Shown here piece after piece: positions 41,583-50,400 of a stretch of DNA of 64,000 bases (within the stretch, counting starts at the first letter, position 1; each line of letters starts with the position of its first letter). The notes beneath the pieces are model-generated. The model saw nothing but the letters and a program-made list of their open reading frames with translations, did not search any database and was not told where the DNA came from. This stretch comes from Peromyscus leucopus (lineage: Eukaryota; Chordata; Mammalia; Rodentia; Cricetidae), in NCBI RefSeq assembly GCF_004664715.2, contig NC_051075.1, positions 37,409,958 through 37,473,957 on the forward strand, given 5' to 3'. The position numbers and the translations under genes are program-made.

Positions 41583-42982
41583 GACCCATAGGGTATGGGG
41601 GGGAAAAGGCCCAAAGCATTCTGAGATCAAAAACAAAAACAAAAAACAAAAAACCCTCCAAAATTACCATGAGTTTGTTTTGTGTTGGCCATCATTGCTG
41701 AGCGCAGGGCCTGGCCTTAAGAGTGGTGAGCCTGTGAGACCACTGGAGAAAAGTAAGCTGTGGTCAAGTGGAGAAGGCTTAGGGTTAGGTAAGGGAACTT
41801 GTGTCCATTTCTCCTCTCGGTGCTGGGACCCCATCTGGTGCAGACCCCAGACCCGGAGGACATGATTTTATCTCCAGGCAACTAAAGCCTTCCACTTAGT
41901 CTGCTAGGATGCTTGTTTGTCCCTGAAAAGACTAACTCTTCTAATGTGGACTGCTTTTACGGAGAGGCAGGCTGCTTCAGAGGATCATTCAAGTTGAACT
42001 ATTATCTGGAGGTCGCAAAGGCTTACCTTTATAACCATTTGTTTAGTGTGCATTCGTGCACATGCACACAGTGGACAATTTACGAAGTTGATCCTCATGG
42101 TGCTGGGGATGGAACTCAGGTAGCCAAGGTGGCAGGAAGTGCTTTTACCCAACAAGGATCTTGCTAGCCAGAAAGGGTGTGACTTGTAAAGTAGGAAAGA
42201 TACCGACTTTTAGTCACTGCTGATGGGTCCAACTCCTTTAGAGACAATGGTCAAAATTCACTAAAACTTTAAAACAATGTACAAAACTTGATTCTAGAAA
42301 TGTTCTTAAATAATTAAGAATGCATGAAAAGAATTTGCTTGTTCTTTTGTGGTCAAAACTGACCACAGCTTTGTTTATAAGAAGGAACTACAGAATGCAT
42401 TAAAAACTAGCAGGGAGGACAAAGAAATGGTTCAGGGTTTAAGTGCACTTTGTGACCCAGCAGAGGACCCAGGCTGGGTTCCCAGCGCCCACATGACAGC
42501 TCACATCCATCTGTAACTCCAGTTCCAGAGGATCCGACTCTCTCTTCTGGCTTCTGGTGTCAGGCATGCACATGGTATACATATGTGCATATAGGCATTC
42601 ACACATACATATAAAAAATAAAAACACAAGTTTTTTTATTTATTTATTTTTAATTTTATGCTAATTGGTATTTTGACTGCATGTATGTCTGTACAAGAGT
42701 GCCAGGTTCCCTAGAACTGGAGTTACAGACAGGTGTGAGCAGCCATGTGGGTGCTGGGAATTGAACCCGGGACCTCTGGAAGAGCAGTCAGTGTTCTCAA
42801 CCACTGAGCCATCTCTCCAGCCCAAAACACAAGTTTTTAAAGGGGAAAAAAAACTAGCATGGCATGGTGGTGCTGTCTGTAACCTTAGCACTTGGGAGAC
42901 TTAGACAGGAGAACTTGGAGTTCAGGACTAACCTGGACTACAGCAGGATACCCCATCTTCCAAACACACACACACACACACA

Positions 42983-43028
<46 letters not shown>

Positions 43029-44174
43029 GAGAAAAATTATACAACCATATAAAGAAATAATACAAGAAATTAAAAATGTATATTTACTGAAACTAACTTA
43101 AGAAACATCCCAAATATGTCTATACAACTCATATTTTAATGATTATACATGATATCTAGGCTATCATCTATACCTATTTATTGTTCTAGTTTGCTTTCTG
43201 TAGCTGTGATTATACATTCTGACCAAAACCAATTTGTGGAGGAAAGGAATCATTTGGTTTACAATTCCAGGTTACAATCCATCTTTGAAAGAGGTCTGGG
43301 CAGGAGCTCGGGCAGGAACTGAAGGAGACATCACGGAGGAGCCATGCTTACTGCTGGTACCTTAGCCTCTGCTCAGCTGCATTTCTTACACATCCCAGGA
43401 TCTGAGTGGAGCGGGAGCGCCCACAGTGGGCCAGGCCATGCTACATCAATAGTGATTAAGAAAATACCCCCCAGACGTGTCCACAGGCCTATCTGATCTA
43501 AGCAATCCCCAACTGAGACTTTCTCAGATATTCTACACCAGTGGTTCTCAACCTTCTTAATGCTGCAACTCTTGAATACAGTTCAAGTTCTGGTGACCCC
43601 CTAACCTCAAAATTATTTCATTGCTACTTCATAACTGTGATTTTGCTACTGTTACAAATTATAATGTAAATATCTGATATGCACGATACTGACCCACAGG
43701 CTGAGAACTGCTACTCTAGGCTGTGTCAAATTGACAATTGATAGGAGACCTATGTCCTTAATAGGCATATTTGAAGTATAGGATGATATTTAACAATGTC
43801 TAACTGCTAGTAAAGAAAACACAAGGAAATTCTCACTGTTTCAGTTCTCTAAAACGAACCTATATTAACTTAAAATTTTTTTTACGGTAGTAAAGAGAAA
43901 ACAACCTACCCACAGTCAAAGAAAAGAAAAGCCACACAGACTGAGTCCTACCGTGAGCCTTCACTCCTGCAGAAATACCCACGAAGGCCCCAAGCAGCTG
44001 CCACAGGCTGGAAAGTTCTCAGCCATTCGGTCCAAGTTGCTTGTTTTACAATGTATTAATCCCCGCAGGGCATTTAACACACACTGGGATCCCACAACTC
44101 AGAAAGTGGAGGCAGGAGGTCTGAGAGTTTGAGGCCAGCCAAGCTACAGAGTAAGACCTGTCTCAAATGTTAAA

Positions 44175-44207
<33 letters not shown>

Positions 44208-44318
44208 CCAGCCAAGCTACAGAGTAAGACCTGTCTCAAATGTTAAAGGACACACACACACACACACACACACACAGGCCAGCCAAGCTACAGAGTAAGA
44301 CCTGTCTCAAATGTTAAA

Positions 44319-44361
<43 letters not shown>

Positions 44362-44403
44362 CCAGCCAAGCTACAGAGTAAGACCTGTCTCAAATGTTAA
44401 AGG

Positions 44404-44449
<46 letters not shown>

Positions 44450-47395
44450 GGTTGATTTCAATGACAAGGAGGATTAAAGGGGTGGGGAGGAAGGTATGGG
44501 GCAGCCAAAGCGGGGTTGGCAGTTGCATGGGTGAAGTCTGCTCAGACAGTCCTCCTTTCCTTAGAGACAGACAAGTACCCTTTGCTGCGGAACCAGGATT
44601 TTGTCTAAAATGCTTAGCATTTTGTTTCATTTATATTTGCATTTACAACTAGTCTATGGGTCCCAATAACTTCAGTAACCATAACCAGAAATCCAAAATT
44701 CCAAAACAGAGGGCAAAAGACAGCAAGGCAGGCAGGGGTCCAACCACCCCAGAAGAGGGGGGCAGTTTCCTGGCAGTGCTGCTTGGATTGTCTGGCGGAT
44801 AGCAGCAGTCTGGCTAGGAAAAGTAAAGACACGCTGAGCCTGGCCTGAGCCTGGGAACCATCAGGGTGAGAGATAACCACAGAAAATCCAGGAGGAAGTG
44901 CTTTTACAAACTGGTGCTTATGTGCATAATCAAACATTAGTCCATAAAACCCTACACCTCTCAGCGGGGGAGGGAGCCTGCCAAGCCTCACCACAATTTG
45001 TATAGAGCTTATCATGTACCAGGCAGTGTGTGCAGGGCCGTGGATTTAAATGTTAACTAATGAATGAAAAGGTGCAGTTTCCAGGAAACCTGGGATAAAG
45101 ACAAAAAGCAGAAACTCCAAGACTAGGAGATCCAGGTTCAAGTCCTAAGAGTGTGCCATCTACCAACAGGGCAGAGACCAGTTTCTTTCCTGAGTAAAAG
45201 AGGGATGAAAACACGTCTGTCCCACCTACTTCACAGGATTACTTCGCGAAACAAATAATGTCCTGGAGGGTTATGCAAACATTAGTCACTCTTAGTCACT
45301 GTAATCCGATTTTATTTTTAAAAAATGTTGGAAGGTGGGGGCTACTATGATTCATGAGCTCAAACACCTGTGAGGATAGACCCGGCCATCAGACATCTGA
45401 AAATCTCCCGGAGAGATAGTGATATTCAAGAGAAATAGTTACATCAGCCATACATTTTTGCCCTTTTCAAAGGTCATGCACTTTCTTCACTTTAACTAGT
45501 ACTTTGCAAAATCAGGAAGCAAAAGCCTTCTAAAAGTACTCTAAAATGCACAAACAGTGAAAATGGTCCAAAGCCCCAAGAGCAAGTGCTTTGCTCTGGT
45601 TTACCTGGTGTTGGGGAAGTTTTCAAATCGCTAAGGAAGCCCTGAAAACACAAGTATCACTTTTAACAGGCTTCATCTTTCTTTTCATGTGTGCTTGGCC
45701 CAAAACCACAATTTAAAGTTTAGAAGTGAAACTTAATTTTTGAAAGCAAAACTGAGGGAAAAAAAATCAGCTAACCTGCATTCTATCCTACATATCTTCA
45801 TCAAAACCACTGGAAATGCTCAAAGAAAAAATGCTTGACTTGTGTAAAAAAGGAAGTAGCTCTGTGCAAGGCTGGGGTGACATGTAGTTGTAGAATCTGT
45901 GTCCCCACGCTGATGACCATCCATCTCACATCTATCTTCTCCATGCTGAAATACTTGAAAGATTTCTTTCCTAGCTTTCACATTTCTAGGCAAGCAGAAA
46001 GACGTTTTGAAATAATTTGCTCCCAGCTAGGGTTCAGAGACTCACACCCATCATTGGAACCATGTTTTTTTTTTTTTTTTCAGACAGTTTTAAAACATAC
46101 TTATTTCAGAACTGTAATAAAAATAAATACTAAGTAAGATCTTAACCAGATGACTTATAAAATAGTAAACAGTTATAACACTTCATCTCAACAAAACATG
46201 TTTTATTTTCATAGTAACAGACTATGTAATATAAGCTCTACTTTAAAAGCTTTCAATAAGGTATCGCAGCTTAAGAAAAATGTAATTTAGGATGAGATTT
46301 TGGAAGTGCATTCCTTCATCTCTTACTGTTAGCCTTACTTCCAAGTTACCCTCTAACTCCAATGTGAAAACCAACGTTCTCTTCAATGTAGCCACCCAGG
46401 ACACCAAGAGAACACACTTTAATCATGTCCCATTCTCTCTTAACTTCAGGGTTGAGGCCATTAGGTACACTGACAGGCTTTATTAGATGTAAAGATTAGA
46501 GAATACACAAAGAGCAGGACTAAGAAAAGACTAAGACCTGTCTTTGCCTACAAAATCAGGCTTCAAAGAGTAACACAAGATTTGGTCATGCAACTAGTGA
46601 ACTTTATTTAACAACATGAAATATTTATATTAATTACAATAACTTGTAGTTCTTCCCCAAAAGTTGTAAGATGGCAGTTTCTGTCTTAGCTCCAGTGCTG
46701 GCCCCGGAGCTCACAATTTAGCTGTGGAACCAGACTCAGGTGAGTCAACAGAGCAGAGCCGTATCTCCCAGCCCTGAGTCCTCAGATGAGCACTTGGCTA
46801 ACTCCCTCACTCCGAGGATTTGCTCAAATCTGAGCATCTCAATGAAGCTGATCGTGACGATGCTGCTGATTCCTCCACCTGCCTCCTGCATCCCTCCCAG
46901 GCATTCCAGATCCCCTGTTCGCTTATTTCTTCCTCTTCATCTTTAGTGGCTCCAACATAACACACACTTATTGTCTCTCTCCTGCATGCTAGAATATCAG
47001 TTCCATGACGGTGGCAATCCTTACCTTGTTCACTTGACGTGCCCAAGGGCAGTGTCTGTTCTATAAGGGACCCTACAGAAACCTGTAGAAGCATCCCCTT
47101 CACCTTGCTCTCCCAGCTCTCCATCACTGTTCCTCATCAATCAATGTGCCTCACTCGAACCATCTCGGGGAAAACGGGCTGACACTCACTGGAGGAGCTG
47201 CCTCTAGTCATCCACCGAGTGGGTCCTGGGCTCAGACTCAGCTCCTCAGGTTTGGCAGCAGGAGCCTTTATTTGCTGAGCCATCTTAACGGCCCCACACC
47301 TCCATTCTTAACAAACCCGTGGCTTTCCATGACGACTACACTGCTCTCTTCTTCAAGATCTATTTATAGGGTGGGTGGGTGGTGGTGGTGGTGGT

Positions 47396-47427
<32 letters not shown>

Positions 47428-50400
47428 ACGCCTTTAGTCCCAGCACTTGAGAGGCAGAGGCAGGCAGATCTTTGAGTTCAAGGCCAGCCTGGTCTACAGA
47501 GTGAGTTCCAGGACAGCCAGGGCTACTCAGAGAGACCCTGTCTCAAGAAACCAAAACAACAACAACAACAACAAAAAAAACAAAAAACCAACAACAACAA
47601 CAACAACAACAAACTCTTTATTGAGCAGATACTGTGTGCTGGCACCACGCTAGGCTAACTGATACAGTGGTACATGTAAGGTCACTGTTTTCATGTGGTT
47701 TCAATAATAATAATAGCTATTATTATAATTGAAATTTAATAAAAATTATTAATAAAATAATAATAGTAATAATTGGAAGACCGCCATGTTTCCTCATTAC
47801 AATCAGGGCAGCTGGAAGCAGGAAAGGACCTCCTTGGGCCCTGTTTCTTCTGACACCAGCCGTGTACTGTTTCTTCTGCGCCCTCGCTAAGGAGAGTCTC
47901 CTTGGCTCTCCTAAACACTTCCTGGGTGACCTCACTACACATCACACGCACCAAGATGACTCCTAAACCTGTATCCCCAGTTCAGAGCTCCCAGGGCTGG
48001 AACCCCATTTCCTCCTATCCAAGAGACACAGTCACTTACACAATGTCTGACGGCCAAACCCAAACCCAAATTCAGATCCCACAAAATTTGTATTTCCTGT
48101 TAACAGTAACAAAACTGTCACCCAAGACAAACAAAAGCAAACAAACAAAACACTTAAATGCCACCAATTACCTTCTCTTTCTCTTACAGATCACGTGTGT
48201 TTTTAAGAAACCAGCGTATAAATCTGAACTCAAATCCATCACTCTTTGGTCTCCTATACCAGCATCCAAACTTACATCAACCACTCTGTATTATCTACCG
48301 TTATACCAAGGAAAACTTCCTCCTAAAATACTTCTTCAGACTACAGAAAAAGATACAAATTCCATCTCGGCAGCATACAAGATCTGCCATTCTGTCTTTT
48401 TCTGCCCTCCGTTACCAGCTCTTCTGGAAGGCGTGATGCAAGGGACCTGGGAGGATGCATACCCATCAAGACTCATCAGGGCTTCCCCCAGTCCCTAGGT
48501 TCCTAGGTGCTTGCACATAGTAGTCCCACAATCTGAAATTTCTTTTCCTATCTTGTCAAGCTAATAACCAATCTGCATAAACAACAACGATAACAACCCC
48601 AGAACTCCAGTTTCTGACTCTTCTGTTAATCTTCCTCAGCTGACTACCCTGCCCCATCCCTACTGAAGACAGGGTTGAGTATTTCTTCCATATCTGTCAT
48701 GGCACTTATCAATTATTGCATGTCTCCTTTCCTGGCGAATGACACACTCCTCCTGATAGTTCGCTTTCTCTTCCTCAGGCATGCATCTCTAGACCTCAGC
48801 ACAGGTCGGCACTCTCTACCACTATCCAGTGCTGGGAGGCACTAAGCTGCTTCTTTACAATGGATCCTAGCATAGGTTTCCAATGCCTAAAGCCAGTCCA
48901 GAATCCTGACTGTGGGCTGGCAGGAGAGAAAGGGAGGCCTTGAATAAAAGAGAGATTCATTACTGCAGCTCTAACACATCTAACTCCAGAAGAACCCACA
49001 GAAATGGTAAGACTGTATGACAAAAGATTTCTATGCAAATTATGTCATTTGTAATGGCAAAAGAATCTTAAAAATTGGAAATAACTAATGTGAAACTCAG
49101 AGATTCATTCAATGGGTCCTTTTAAAAACAGCAATTTTAAAGAAAACTGTTGGTCATTCCAAGCACATGCTATATCATGGCTGGCATCACAAAACAATGT
49201 AAGTCAGAAACAGATTCATTTAAAAACACTTAAAAGGCCTGGGGGGAAACCCTATATTATTAGCAGTATTTATTATTATATCCAGACAATTTACTACCAT
49301 TAATATCATTAAACAAATATTTCCCAAGAATCGTTCTGTTTGCTATTGTACAGTCGTCCTGGAACTAAACATGTCACACTTAGATGATCAATCAAAGAAT
49401 AAGAGTTTAAAAGAGGCACCTTGGTGCCCTACTCTAAATTTACATCCTCCAAAAGGTGGAAAGATCTTAGAATTCTCTGGAAACTAAACTGGAAGCAATT
49501 TTGGTACAAAATGGTAGAACAGCTCCGGCTGCTGGCTGTGAATCATGATAATGACCCGCCGACCGCTCAGTGTGCCCAAATCATCTGTGGACAGAAGGTA
49601 GGAGACACTTATCTTCAGAGTTCCCCTTCCTGTTAGCAAGTGTTAAATTTTACAAACAGGATCTGCCTCGACGGAACTCAGTCCTTCGTCCCATCCACCA
49701 CATTCTTCTTCTCTTCTGGGATTGCCCCGCCACCACTTCCTGCTCTGTCCACAAAGATTTCCTGCATTTAGCTCAATCTTACATTCCTTTTCTTTCAGCA
49801 GAGAAGAGCCATTTAGGATGGAGTGTGCACCTCTTAGGGAGTTCTAGGAAAGACCGGAGGTTCCAACAAACCCTGTGTGTTTGCCGGGTGTGAAAATAAT
49901 TCACAAAGAATCTCAGGGCCTTTTAAAGTTATTAGTTCATAATATAGTGCAGGTATAAAAAGAACCTAGGTCAGGTAAGTGGTGGAAGGGACTACATTAT
50001 TTTTCACCGTGATTATTTTACTAGTTTGTATCAGGAATGGAAAACACTTTTAAAGCTCCCTAGGATTTTCAGTTTCTTAAAAATACACAATCAAAATACA
50101 ATCACTCTGCCTTAAAAAATTCCACAGTTTCATGTTCTAGGCATATGAAGGAATAAGTATAAACTCACAAAATTCCACAGGACTTAGATCACTGACAATA
50201 AATATGCCATGAAACAGCTTTTCAGAGATGTTTTCCCAGGGAACACAAGTTATTGAGATTTGTAATAAAAACAGAGATGTAGCTACCACAAAGAGCAGTG
50301 CAGGATACAGAGAACTGTACACACACTGTTGTGGTGTCAAATTCAGTGCTCAGACAACTCCATGACAGACTCACCTGGAGTCATTTATTCCTTTGTCTTC

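Noticed and set aside
44133..44448. CRISPR-like regular repeat spacing
   Set aside because: The variable parts are all CA runs, the repeat part is a B1 tail, and the host is a mammal. It is a minisatellite.
47902..48498. 198-codon open frame on the plus strand, longest outside the CpG island
   Set aside because: It has low-complexity Lys/Thr-rich composition, no recognisable domain, and lies over probable L2 debris, starting in a region flanked by repeats. Chance frame.
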